Made by a program: the position numbers and the translations under genes | Source of the DNA: Lentisphaerota bacterium | Lineage (GTDB): Bacteria > Verrucomicrobiota > Lentisphaeria > Oligosphaerales > JABHEG01 | DNA length: 64,000 nt | Direction: 5' to 3' | Assembly: GCA_018676675.1 (NCBI GenBank) | Contig: JABHEG010000320.1 | Location: 1 to 64,000, forward strand | Notes under the pieces: model-generated | Told to the model about the DNA's origin: nothing | Seen by the model: only the letters and a program-made list of their open reading frames with translations | Databases searched by the model: none | Part shown: positions 34,588 through 44,029 of the stretch, one piece after another | How the letters are laid out: each line of letters opens with the position of its first letter | How positions within the stretch are numbered: the first letter of the stretch is position 1

Positions 34588-36111
34588 ATGCCTGAAAAGC
34601 GCCCCAATATCCTCTTCATCCTCGCCGATGATCTGGGTTGGAACGACCTGAGTGCCGGCGGAAGTACGTTCTACGAAAGCCCACATATCGACCGCATCGC
34701 CAATGAGGGGATGCTCTTCTCTCAGGGCTACGCCACCTGCCAGGTCTGCAGCCCTTCCCGGGCTAGCATCCTCACCGGGACCTACACGCCGAAGCATGGG
34801 ATCACCGACTGGATCGGCTCCCCCTCCGGGACGGACTGGCGCCGTACCAACCGATTCAGCAAGCTCCTGCCAGCCGAATACCAGCATGAACTCGGGGCAG
34901 ATGAGATCACCCTACCCACGGTCCTCCGTGACGGCGGATACCGCACGCTCTTCGTCGGCAAGTGGCACCTCGGAGACGTGGGATCCCACCCGGAAGACCA
35001 TGGGTTCGATGTCAACATTGGTGGCTGGAGGGTAGGCAGTCCCCAGGGCGGTTACTTCGCCCCTTACGTCAACCCCAGCCTTCCCAGCGGACCCGACGGT
35101 GAGTGCCTCCCCATCAGGCTGGGGAACGAGATGAGTCGCCTGATAGAAGAAACGAAGGACCAACCCTTCCTGGCCTACCTGTCATTCTACTCCGTGCATG
35201 GGCCGATCCAGACGAGCAGAGAACGCTGGGAAGCATTCCGGCAGAAAGCACTGGCAGACGGCCCGCGCCAGGAAAAGCGCTTTGCTTTCGACCGTTACCT
35301 GCCGGTCCGCCAGGTTCAGGACTGCCCCATCTACGCCGGCATGATCGCAGCCATGGATGACGCCGTCGGGATCGTCCTGGAGACGCTCGAGAACCTCGGA
35401 ATGGAAGACGACACCGTCGTCATCTTCACCTCCGATAACGGTGGCGTTTCCGCGGGGGATTCATTCTCGACATCCTGCTGGCCGCTACGCGGGGGAAAAG
35501 GACGGCAGTGGGAAGGCGGAATCCGCGAGCCCTACTACGTCAAGGTACCCGGCGTGACGCAGCCGGGCAGCGTCTGCGATGTCCCCGTCTCAGGAATTGA
35601 CTTCTACCCCACACTGCTGGAACTCGCCGGGCTGGAGTGCCCCGAAGCCCAGGACGTCGATGGCGTCAGTATCGTGCCTCTTCTCAAAGGCGACCCCGGG
35701 GACGACATCGCGGCCCGAGACCTCTTCTGGCACTCCCCCCACTATGGCAACCAGGGAGGCGAGCCGTCGGCCATCATCCGCCACGGAGACTGGAAGCTCA
35801 TCCATTACTTCGAAGACGGACGGGACGAGCTGTACAACCTGCCCCGGGACATTGGCGAGCAACACGATGTGGCGATCGAGAATCCCGGAATTGTGCAGGA
35901 AATGCGGACGCGCCTCGATACCTGGCTAACCGACATCAAGGCCAAGCTCCCCGTCCCCGATCCCGAATACGACGCCATGAAAGAACAGCAACACCTCGAC
36001 AATCTCAAGACGGACCTGATGGCGAGGCTGGAAGCCCAGCACGCCCGATACCTGGATGCCGATTGGGAACCGAACGCTGACTGGTGGGGCAGCCAAGCCA
36101 TCAACGACTGA
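34588..36111 (+). CDS. Cys-type sulfatase, no signal peptide
   Basis: The 507-residue sulfatase starts PNILFILADDLGWND with the paired metal-binding aspartates. It carries the formylglycine motif Cys54-Ser-Pro-Ser-Arg58, followed by ILTGTYTPKHG. FTSDNGGVS supplies later metal ligands. It differs clearly from the sulfatase at 10350-11819, so the two probably have different substrates. As there, no export signal is visible. An AAGGAG site stands 9 nt before the ATG. The gene ends 84 bp before mobile element copy 2. Confidence 0.94.
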   Translation: MPEKRPNILFILADDLGWNDLSAGGSTFYESPHIDRIANEGMLFSQGYATCQVCSPSRASILTGTYTPKHGITDWIGSPSGTDWRRTNRFSKLLPAEYQHELGADEITLPTVLRDGGYRTLFVGKWHLGDVGSHPEDHGFDVNIGGWRVGSPQGGYFAPYVNPSLPSGPDGECLPIRLGNEMSRLIEETKDQPFLAYLSFYSVHGPIQTSRERWEAFRQKALADGPRQEKRFAFDRYLPVRQVQDCPIYAGMIAAMDDAVGIVLETLENLGMEDDTVVIFTSDNGGVSAGDSFSTSCWPLRGGKGRQWEGGIREPYYVKVPGVTQPGSVCDVPVSGIDFYPTLLELAGLECPEAQDVDGVSIVPLLKGDPGDDIAARDLFWHSPHYGNQGGEPSAIIRHGDWKLIHYFEDGRDELYNLPRDIGEQHDVAIENPGIVQEMRTRLDTWLTDIKAKLPVPDPEYDAMKEQQHLDNLKTDLMARLEAQHARYLDADWEPNADWWGSQAIND

Positions 36112-36195
36112 CCAAATGTCCGGATGCCCGGCGCAGCACGTCGCCAGGGAAACGGTCCAGCCTGCTATGCGCCTCCCCACGGGGAGGGGCACGCC

Positions 36196-36332
36196 CAATG
36201 CTATCAACTCTCTCTGCCCCCCGTGTCTGGCCGAAGAGTCGCCGGGTGGCACCGCCTCCCACATTGTGTGCTTCTCGAGAGTGGGAGGGGCTGCCATGCC
36301 GCGACCGTCTCCAGACAAAGTCAATAGCATTG
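36196..36332. mobile_element. 137-bp MITE-like inverted-repeat element, copy 2
   Basis: This copy has the same length as copy 1 (25571-25707) and differs at three positions. Two of them lie in the left terminal repeat, so its ends match less perfectly. Flanking bases GGGGCACGCC on the left and GGGGCACGGC on the right (sharing the final G of the element) look like a 10-bp target duplication with one change. The conserved interior, including the inner hairpin, suggests recent spread. It lies between the convergent sulfatase and amidohydrolase genes, where insertion should be harmless. Confidence 0.8.
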
Positions 36333-36363
36333 GGGCACGGCACGGCCTCGGCAAGGCGGATGT

Positions 36364-37197
36364 CTACTGGACCCCCGTAAGCGCAGAGAGCGCTCCGCCC
36401 AGGATGGTGTCCTCGGCAGCCTGGGGCAGCCTGAGGGAGCGCAGCACGTCAAGCTCCATCCGATACCGGTCTCGAGCCCGGGCATTGCCCTCCATGTGCG
36501 GCCAGTCCAGGCCGAAGATACAGCGTTCGGGTCCGGCCTGGGCGATCGTATCTGCGAGCAGTTGCCGATGCTGCGGTTTGGCGAGGCCGGTCAGCCCGGC
36601 ATACACGCCGCCGTCTGTGCGCCAGCGATTGCTGTGGTTAGTGATCACGGCAAGGGCCTGATCGAAGAATCCCCGACCAATGCCATCGCTTGTTCCCATA
36701 TGCTCGATGATCACAGTCACGTTCGGGTGCCGACAGACCACGTTGTCGATCAGCAAGGGCTGGTACTTCGACAGGACCCACCCATGCACGCCCGTGTGGA
36801 AGAGCACAAACAGCCCCAGCTCTGCCGCGCAAGCGTAGAAGTCATCACAGGCCGGGTCATCGATCTGGAATCGCATGGCCGCCGGGTGCGTCTTGATGCC
36901 AATGAACCCCTTGCGGTGGTACTCCTCAACGATCTCGCATGCCTTCGGGTCAGTCGGGTTCACCGCCATCGCCCCAACAATATTCGGGTACGGCTCGAGA
37001 TTCCTCAGCAGCCATGCATTGATCTCCTCCCCGTCCAGGATCTCCCGAGTCCTGGGGCCCCAGAACGGCGCAAACGCAACCGCCTTGTCCACACCGTTGT
37101 CTTTCATGAAGAGATCCAGCTCCGGCAACGTCCCTAGCTCCGGGGCATCCGGGAACGCGCCATGCGGGAACACGTGGCAGTGGTTGTAGAACGTCAT
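36364..37197 (-). CDS. Amidohydrolase-2 family metal-dependent hydrolase
   Basis: The 277-residue protein begins with the metal motif HCHVF (residues 6-10). It carries GIKTHPAAMRF, LFHTGVHGW, VIIEHMGTS and ILGLDWPH-like (IFGLDWPHMEGN) blocks in the order expected for PF04909 TIM-barrel hydrolases and decarboxylases. Substrates in this family are acids, lactones or amides, and this one cannot be assigned. It is preceded by the 1712-residue propeller gene on the same strand (66 nt gap), so the two may be one unit. Confidence 0.88.
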   Translation of the reverse strand: MTFYNHCHVFPHGAFPDAPELGTLPELDLFMKDNGVDKAVAFAPFWGPRTREILDGEEINAWLLRNLEPYPNIVGAMAVNPTDPKACEIVEEYHRKGFIGIKTHPAAMRFQIDDPACDDFYACAAELGLFVLFHTGVHGWVLSKYQPLLIDNVVCRHPNVTVIIEHMGTSDGIGRGFFDQALAVITNHSNRWRTDGGVYAGLTGLAKPQHRQLLADTIAQAGPERCIFGLDWPHMEGNARARDRYRMELDVLRSLRLPQAAEDTILGGALSALTGVQ

Positions 37198-37263
37198 TCG
37201 TACTGTCCTTCTGTTATGCAGATTCCGTCAGACAGCCTCGGAGCCATCCGTCGACCCGATCCG

Positions 37264-40200
37264 TCACTTCCCGTTCCCCAGAGGATAGAGGGCCAGGCTC
37301 GTCTGCACCGAGTAACCACATGTGCACCCGCTGCTCGCTTCCGGAATGAGCACAACACCGCCGGCGGGAATGGTGTTGATCCAGCACCCAGGCCGCGTCG
37401 CCCGTGTCAGCTTGTCCTGCTTCCCTGTTGCGAAGCTGGCAACGGTCGGGTTGCCACTCTGGCGGCTGAATGCGCAGTTGATGCTGGTGGACAGTGTCGC
37501 GCACTGAGGGCTCTTCTGCCACTTCCAGCCGTTGTGTTCCTCACCGGTGGAAAGCGTCCGGGCAAAGCCGGGCCCGTATACCACACCGTTCACGATGGCC
37601 GGATGCTGCGTCTGTTCACCGTGCCCGCCGTCAAGCACGTGGGCCCGCGTCGGTGTGTTGTCATTGCGCCACAGTTCCCGGCCATCCGCAGCACTCATCC
37701 CGATCAACTGGTACTGAATCAGCGTCTTGGCCCCGACCTTGTCGTGGCGCGTTCCCGTCAACACGAAAATGCCCTCGCTCCCGCTCATGTAGGCCGCATG
37801 CTGAAAGCCTGACAGATCAATCGGCACCCGCCACGCGACAGCACCGGTATCGAGCCGCAAGGCAGTCACCCGAGGGCCGCCCTTGAACAGCTCAGCCAGC
37901 GGGATTTTGCCATCGGAGTCGTCGCGCGTTGCCGGATTGGTGCTCTCGATGAAAGCCACGACATTGCCCAACACGGTGATGGTCGGATTGAGGAGCACAC
38001 CCGTGGAGGGGGAGTACGTCCAGACCGGTTCGCCGGAAACCCGTTTCAGCGCGAACACGCCGAGACTGGTCACCACCGGCTGGAAATGATACCAGACCGC
38101 GTTGTAGTCAGGCTTGTTGCCCGGCATCAGTTCAGCCCCCGGTTTGGTTGCACTTCCCAGCAGCAGATCCGCCGAGGCGGCAATGTAGCCCCAGTGTCCA
38201 CCCTCGGGGTGATACCGACTCACGGCATGTTCGCGCAATTGTCGGCCCGTCCGTCCCTCGAAGACGATGCACGAGTCGTCAACCGCCACATGGAGGCCGT
38301 CCGCAGTAGCGACCATATTGCCACAGTCCTTCAGCATGGCCATCCTGCCGCTCCCTTTGACGTGCTTCTCCCAAAGCAAGGCTCCGTTGTAGGCATCAAC
38401 CGCGGCCAGGTAGTTTTTCCCGGTGATGAACGCCGTGCCGTCACGATACAACGGGGGAGCGCCCTTAACGTGACGCTCCAGCATATTCCGCGGACCCGGG
38501 CGCCCAAACCACAAGGCCTCGAAAGCGCCAAACGCCATCTTGTCCCCGCTGCACGCTGTGTTGGCCGCGTCAGCATAGCCGTGCGTCCACGCTCCTGCCC
38601 CACTCAACGGCCCCCTCCGCCATGCGACGGCGAACCCAGTGTCAGTCAGGCTCGGCTCGGTAGTGCCCTGCGTGACGTCCGCAACGATGTCCAGCCTGTT
38701 CCCCACCAACAGCCCTCCGTTCGGACGCACAACCCGTTGCCACTCTCCGGCAGCGATGCTCCCCGGGCCATGCGGGAGGACGACCAAATTGAACATGTAA
38801 GGACGGTAGGGCAACACCTTCCCCGACGCCCTGTGGACGACGACCGAATCACCATAGAGACGAGCCGCTGCCAGGCGCTTCCGCCACGTAATAGCAGTGT
38901 CAACATCAGCAACCGCAACAACCACACGCAGATTGCACGCCTGGGCCAGCGCCGCACCAAGGGCAACATCCTCCGCCACCAGTGCGTATCCCTTCCGGGC
39001 CCCGGACCATTCGGCCAGTTTCCCGGCCCTCTCGGCGTTCCCTAACGGAAGCGCCAACTCCCCACTCGGGAGGGTAGCGACCGTGGGCTCACGGTCCCCG
39101 GTCGTCGTTGTCAGGCACGCAAGCACCCCGTCCTCCATGCTCAGGATGAGACGTCCGTCGTTCCAGACAATTCCCTCGACTCGACTCGTCCCCACCGGTA
39201 TGCGTTGAGCCAAGCTGCCATCACCCGCACTCAGAATCGTCACAACCCCCGCCCCGCCCACCAGCAGATGGTCGCCGACCTTCAACATGCAGTAAGCCGG
39301 CGAGATCGGCGTCTCCCACTGCTTGACGACGCGGCCACGACGCACAAACGGGTCTCGCTCCTGAGCGGTCACGGACGTATCCCGTAGAATGTACGTCGAA
39401 AGCCCGTCCACGATCACGCGACGACCGCGAACGCGAAGCATACAATCAGAGCTCTTCGCATCGTACAGATGCAATTCGCCACCTTCATCCGGACCCGTGA
39501 TGAGTCGTTCGTTAACCACGAGAGCCAAGGTGCCGCCGGGCAGATCGCGCCCCCAGGAATTGGAGCGCCCGAAGGAAGAAACCGGCTTTCCATCGCGACG
39601 GGAAAAGCTGCGGAAAGGGGTCCGGCCGGTCGGCACAAAGACCCGTTGGGATGACAGCAACATGAACCCCTGAGGGGTCCAGCCTATTTTTCGCCGCCAA
39701 AGCTCAGTCCCGGCTTGTGCGTCCAGCGCAAAAAGCACTGCGCCCAACCGCGGCAAAACGCCTGCAGCGGCATAGAGAACACCATCCTCAACACAGATGC
39801 CACAGCGAACGGCCCACGGTGAGATGACACGTCCGTTCCCGCACAGGCGGCGATCTTCACCCTTGTCCACCCGATACTCCCAGAGCTTCTCGCCGACGGA
39901 GGCATCAAGACAGTAGACGCGACCATCGTCGCTCCCCACGTACACACGGCCCCCAAGGACAACCGGAGCGAGACGCACGGGGCCCTCCGCAACAAAACGC
40001 CACTTCTCGGCTCCTGTCGATGCGTCGAGGCAAATCACGGCATCCTCCGATGAAGAACCGAAGAAAATACCCCCACCGACAACCGCTGGCTGGAAAGCTC
40101 GATCGTAGGTTAACGTCGGACTCAGCTGGTGTTTCACGGCCGGATTGTCATTCCGGGGGGGAGGCCAGGCAGGGCATGGGCGGAACGCCGGTTTGCGCGT

Positions 40201-42402
40201 CCAGATGGGACGCAGTAGCAATGTCAGAGACTCCCGGCACACCCAACTCCGCCGGTTGTCTCCCCCGTATGTGGTCCATCCCAAAGTCCGACTCGACCAT
40301 TCTGCGACACGCTGTGCTGTAGCCCCGACCCCTTGGGCCAGGGCGGGATCAGGTCGCTTGCCATCCAGTGCTGATGCGAGGATCTCCCCGCAACGCCTCT
40401 CGCATCCCGCCAGTGCCTTCAGACACGCCTGCCCTTGCTCCGTAAGTGCGGGACGCGTCTTGACGATCCGGCGGACCGCTTCGGCAAGCGAGCGGAAGAC
40501 AGGCTCGGGATAGTCCATGAAACGCGACAGTAGAGGCGTTTCACGCCAAACAGTCTCGCGGACACTGCGCACGCGCTCAAGCAGTCGCGCTGCTTCGCCA
40601 TGGCGCGCGAGAAGGGAAACGCCATCGACCGCCGTCAAGGCAGGCAGGCGCTCGACCAATGAACCAAGCTCGACCTCCATCGCCGCCAATCCAGCCTGAA
40701 GCGACTTGGTCCACGCCTGCATATCGAGGGACTCCAGGAGATGACCTTGCCCCAGGTCGACGGTCAACCGTTCTGCCTCGACCGGGAACGTCTTCCGGAG
40801 AACGGGCCAGGCCTCTTCCCGCCAAAAGGTCCGGCGATGCGGGCGGTCTGTGATCGCAAACTGCACGGCTCCCTTCTCGGAGGCGCCATCGAGAAGCCCG
40901 ACGTGGGCCTCAAAGCGACGAGCCTGGGGAGGCACGGGAACCAGCAGTGCCGAGGACGCCTTGACCTGGAACGTACGAGCGGGCGCCGCACCGCCGGGAA
41001 CAGACGGCGCTCCTCCTCGAACATACAGAGCAGGACTCTCGCCAAGCGGACGACGAACGCCATCGGCCAGGATGAACACAGGATCCCTCCAGACGGCGAC
41101 CGCACCCGGAAGCTCGCCAGTTCGCCTGGTCAGAAGCCACAGCCGCTCCTGCCCGTCTAGACGAAGAGAAACCGCAGTCGCAGGACTTCCACGCCCGATG
41201 GCCGGGCCACACCAGGGAATGGAACCCGCTTCAGCAGGCCCCCCACCGGCCTGTTTGGTGGCGTTCACCACACTCCCGGCCCACGTCTCTGAAGGTCGAA
41301 ACGTCCCGAGCCGCTTGCGATTCGGAGACAGAGCCCCCGCGTAGTCCACGAAGGCGAAAGCGAATTCCACATCCTGATCCTGGAACCCGGGCTGATCATA
41401 GGACTCGATCACGAAGCCGCCTCGTCCCGAACACGCCTCGGCGCTATAGGTCCACGCAAGTGCGTTGTCCTCAACACCATCTTTGCACATCATGGTGACT
41501 TCGAGAATCAGGACACCATTCTTGTCAGTTTTCCCGGGAATGAAAACTTCATAGCGTCCGGTCGCCATCCGGCGCACATCGAATTCCCCTACGCCTCGGA
41601 CGACTGTGCCGTCGCGGACAACCCGACCGGCAATCAGACCATCACACGCGTACGGGATAAACACGAAACTGAAAGGCACGGCCTGCTCTGAGCGGTAGTT
41701 GTGGCTCTCGTCGGCCACGCGAACGTGCCAGCCTGAGCCATCCGCCAACGGTCCCACGGCCGTGGTGTCGTCTCCGTTCCCGGCAGCTGTGGTGAAGAGA
41801 AGTCCATCCTCAATGCTGTCAATGCCGGGCATGCGCAGGAGGATCTCCCCATCGAAGGTCCCTCCCGCAAAACGCCGGACTTCTGTTCCTTCGGGAAGCT
41901 CGCCCTGGGCCAGGACGGTCATCCCATCGCTAGCGACGTGTCCTCCCAACCACCCAGCCGAAAAGGGAAAGTAGGCAAGCGCAAAGTCGTAGTTCGCCTC
42001 AGCGCCATTCCCTTCCGTGGTGAAGCCCGACACCCAGAATCCCCCATTCAGCGTTCCGGGCGTACCGGTGGTCAGCTTGCCGCCAACCCCCACGACACCG
42101 CGTTGGGCGGCAGGAACGGATTCGTTGAGACTCGGGATCGCGACCCCTGCCTTCAGGAGCAACGTGTCCCCTTTCGGGGTGTCCGCCGTGACTCCAGCAG
42201 CTATTCCCCAGTCACCGCGATTGTTGCTGGTGGCAAAGAAGCCCGTTCCTTCATGCAGGCCGACCACACGGGCCTGGGGCTTCTCATTCTTGCTGCCGGC
42301 CGATGGTGTTACGTCGACGCGCCCGACAAGCACGTCGGCCACACTGCCAACGGCAAGCGCAGAGAGAACAATCGATGCACAGAAACGTGAAGCCACAATC
42401 AA
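37264..42402 (-). CDS. Giant secreted PQQ-like propeller protein with inserted Rossmann domain
   Basis: The 1712-residue protein has a signal peptide (about 1-22). A beta-rich N-terminal region (to about 365) precedes an NPCBM-like segment beginning near FRPSETWAGSVV. A helical region at about 560-700 follows, then PQQ-type propeller blades such as VYCLDASVGEKLWEYRVDKG from about residue 765. Near 1139-1237 the propeller is interrupted by a stretch resembling a degenerate SAM-methyltransferase fold (YALVAEDVALGAAL to RPNGGLLVGN). Blades then resume (YLAAVDAYNGALLWEKHV). The quinone-binding enzyme residues of true PQQ dehydrogenases are not evident, so scaffold or binding roles are as likely as catalysis. 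Confidence 0.8.
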   Translation of the reverse strand: MIVASRFCASIVLSALAVGSVADVLVGRVDVTPSAGSKNEKPQARVVGLHEGTGFFATSNNRGDWGIAAGVTADTPKGDTLLLKAGVAIPSLNESVPAAQRGVVGVGGKLTTGTPGTLNGGFWVSGFTTEGNGAEANYDFALAYFPFSAGWLGGHVASDGMTVLAQGELPEGTEVRRFAGGTFDGEILLRMPGIDSIEDGLLFTTAAGNGDDTTAVGPLADGSGWHVRVADESHNYRSEQAVPFSFVFIPYACDGLIAGRVVRDGTVVRGVGEFDVRRMATGRYEVFIPGKTDKNGVLILEVTMMCKDGVEDNALAWTYSAEACSGRGGFVIESYDQPGFQDQDVEFAFAFVDYAGALSPNRKRLGTFRPSETWAGSVVNATKQAGGGPAEAGSIPWCGPAIGRGSPATAVSLRLDGQERLWLLTRRTGELPGAVAVWRDPVFILADGVRRPLGESPALYVRGGAPSVPGGAAPARTFQVKASSALLVPVPPQARRFEAHVGLLDGASEKGAVQFAITDRPHRRTFWREEAWPVLRKTFPVEAERLTVDLGQGHLLESLDMQAWTKSLQAGLAAMEVELGSLVERLPALTAVDGVSLLARHGEAARLLERVRSVRETVWRETPLLSRFMDYPEPVFRSLAEAVRRIVKTRPALTEQGQACLKALAGCERRCGEILASALDGKRPDPALAQGVGATAQRVAEWSSRTLGWTTYGGDNRRSWVCRESLTLLLRPIWTRKPAFRPCPAWPPPRNDNPAVKHQLSPTLTYDRAFQPAVVGGGIFFGSSSEDAVICLDASTGAEKWRFVAEGPVRLAPVVLGGRVYVGSDDGRVYCLDASVGEKLWEYRVDKGEDRRLCGNGRVISPWAVRCGICVEDGVLYAAAGVLPRLGAVLFALDAQAGTELWRRKIGWTPQGFMLLSSQRVFVPTGRTPFRSFSRRDGKPVSSFGRSNSWGRDLPGGTLALVVNERLITGPDEGGELHLYDAKSSDCMLRVRGRRVIVDGLSTYILRDTSVTAQERDPFVRRGRVVKQWETPISPAYCMLKVGDHLLVGGAGVVTILSAGDGSLAQRIPVGTSRVEGIVWNDGRLILSMEDGVLACLTTTTGDREPTVATLPSGELALPLGNAERAGKLAEWSGARKGYALVAEDVALGAALAQACNLRVVVAVADVDTAITWRKRLAAARLYGDSVVVHRASGKVLPYRPYMFNLVVLPHGPGSIAAGEWQRVVRPNGGLLVGNRLDIVADVTQGTTEPSLTDTGFAVAWRRGPLSGAGAWTHGYADAANTACSGDKMAFGAFEALWFGRPGPRNMLERHVKGAPPLYRDGTAFITGKNYLAAVDAYNGALLWEKHVKGSGRMAMLKDCGNMVATADGLHVAVDDSCIVFEGRTGRQLREHAVSRYHPEGGHWGYIAASADLLLGSATKPGAELMPGNKPDYNAVWYHFQPVVTSLGVFALKRVSGEPVWTYSPSTGVLLNPTITVLGNVVAFIESTNPATRDDSDGKIPLAELFKGGPRVTALRLDTGAVAWRVPIDLSGFQHAAYMSGSEGIFVLTGTRHDKVGAKTLIQYQLIGMSAADGRELWRNDNTPTRAHVLDGGHGEQTQHPAIVNGVVYGPGFARTLSTGEEHNGWKWQKSPQCATLSTSINCAFSRQSGNPTVASFATGKQDKLTRATRPGCWINTIPAGGVVLIPEASSGCTCGYSVQTSLALYPLGNGK

Positions 42403-42588
42403 CTCTCCAGATTAAGACAATGCAGGCACGGTCTCATTCCTACGGTCTTGACACACCACGGGGGCACGTTCAGCTCCGACTGACGGCCAGACTCGTTGCA
42501 GAAGCGCCCGCAGGACGACACATTAGCGCCATTCACCGGCAATTCGCCAGTCAGCACCCTTCACAAAGCTCAGAAGGAGCCATCGCCC

Positions 42589-43983
42589 ATGTACCGAGCA
42601 GGATATGCTGCCCTGTTACTCACCCTTTCACTGCAATTCACGGTGATCGCCCAAACGGCCTCCCAGTCTCCCGTCGCTCACTGGAAGGTCGAGGCAGAGC
42701 CGGAGCGCTTCGCGCCAGGCCCGGGAACGCAGCCTTTGACGGGGGCCGAAGAAGGGACCGTGGAGCCGCGGGAAAACCGACCGGCCTGGTGCCCTGCGAA
42801 GGGGAAGCAATGCAATACCCCACCAATCGGCGATGGCTGGAGTGCCCTGACCGTCATGGCAGATGTGTTCGTCGAAAACGTGCGCGGCAACTACCAGGCC
42901 ATCGTCTGCCGTGACCGCTGGGGTGGGCCTACCGGCGACGTGTTCGGCCTGGTCATCTCCCCGGATGGGACGTGGACAGCACGAGTCAAGACCGACAAGG
43001 GTCAATGTGCCTTGACGACACCGGCAACGGCAGGATGGCACCTTGTTGCCCTAACTTACGACGGCACTCACCTCCGCCTCTTCCTCGACGGGCACAAAGC
43101 TGCGGAACATGCCCACAGCGGCACCCTTGCCCCGGAACCCGGTACCCCAATCGCATTCGGGACCTACTCAGGCAGCGCAAATGGCTCTCTGGTCGGCGCA
43201 CTGCGGGAGGTCCGGATCTGGTCAGTCCCGCTCTCCCCACAGACCATCGCAGAGCTTGGGAAGACGTGGGCCGAGGAAGTCGAGGCAACTCGCCCCAACG
43301 GATTCTGGTTCGCCCAGGCATCCGACACGCATGTGACCGACACGAAAAGCGTTGAAATCGTCAACGACGGTGTGGACAGCATCAATGCGGACACACGCGT
43401 GGACTTCAGTCTCTGGCTCGGAGATCTCACTCGGGCTGCCGACCCCGACGAAATGGTCCTTGCTCGACTCGCTCTGAAGCGCTTGACCAAGCCACACTAC
43501 ACCGTGCGGGGAAACCATGACCTGCGGTCCGGTGTCTACGACGGCGAGTTCGGCCCGCTCCGTCGGCGGCTTGAGCACCGCGGCTGGGTCTTCCTGCTTA
43601 TCGACAGCAATCCCGGGGACAAGACGCCGATCAGCCAGACCGAACACACGTGGATCCGTGACCAACTGAAGACCATCAACGCGAACACGCCTATCGTGCT
43701 GTGCACACACCATCCCCTCATGCCGCACACCAAGTCCTATCTGATTGCGGGGGCCGGCGACATCCTCGCCCTGTTCAAAGACCACCGCCTCAAAGCCTGC
43801 CTCAGTGGCCACTACCACGGCAACCAGGAAGAAACGGCAGAGGGTATCCTGTTCACCACGACCGCCTGCCTCTCCACCACACGGGGAAATTTCGACGGCA
43901 CCAAACCCAAGGGCTACCGTCTGTTCCACTGTGAAGACGACCAAATTGCCGGCGAGTTTGTCCCCGTGCAGGGACAAGACTGA
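42589..43983 (+). CDS. Secreted LamG-like domain plus metallophosphoesterase
   Basis: The 464-residue protein has a signal peptide ending near TVIAQTA. A LamG/concanavalin-like domain follows (about 30-220, with HLVALTYDGTHLRLFLDG), then a calcineurin-like phosphoesterase domain (about 235-455). The latter has ASDTHVTD, LWLGDLTR, RGNHD, CTHHPLM and LSGHYHG, with all metal motifs intact. The sugar-binding-like module suggests action on a polymer or cell-surface phosphoester. ATG 42589 follows AAGGAG by ten bases; the earlier frame upstream lacks a signal. It is divergent from the giant propeller gene. Confidence 0.9.
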   Translation: MYRAGYAALLLTLSLQFTVIAQTASQSPVAHWKVEAEPERFAPGPGTQPLTGAEEGTVEPRENRPAWCPAKGKQCNTPPIGDGWSALTVMADVFVENVRGNYQAIVCRDRWGGPTGDVFGLVISPDGTWTARVKTDKGQCALTTPATAGWHLVALTYDGTHLRLFLDGHKAAEHAHSGTLAPEPGTPIAFGTYSGSANGSLVGALREVRIWSVPLSPQTIAELGKTWAEEVEATRPNGFWFAQASDTHVTDTKSVEIVNDGVDSINADTRVDFSLWLGDLTRAADPDEMVLARLALKRLTKPHYTVRGNHDLRSGVYDGEFGPLRRRLEHRGWVFLLIDSNPGDKTPISQTEHTWIRDQLKTINANTPIVLCTHHPLMPHTKSYLIAGAGDILALFKDHRLKACLSGHYHGNQEETAEGILFTTTACLSTTRGNFDGTKPKGYRLFHCEDDQIAGEFVPVQGQD

Positions 43984-44029
43984 CTCTCAATAAACATCGT
44001 CCCCACCCGCAAGCAGCATGGAGATTCTG

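Noticed and set aside
42448..42476. TTGACA upstream of the LamG-phosphoesterase gene
   Set aside because: No -10-like hexamer lies 16-18 bases downstream.
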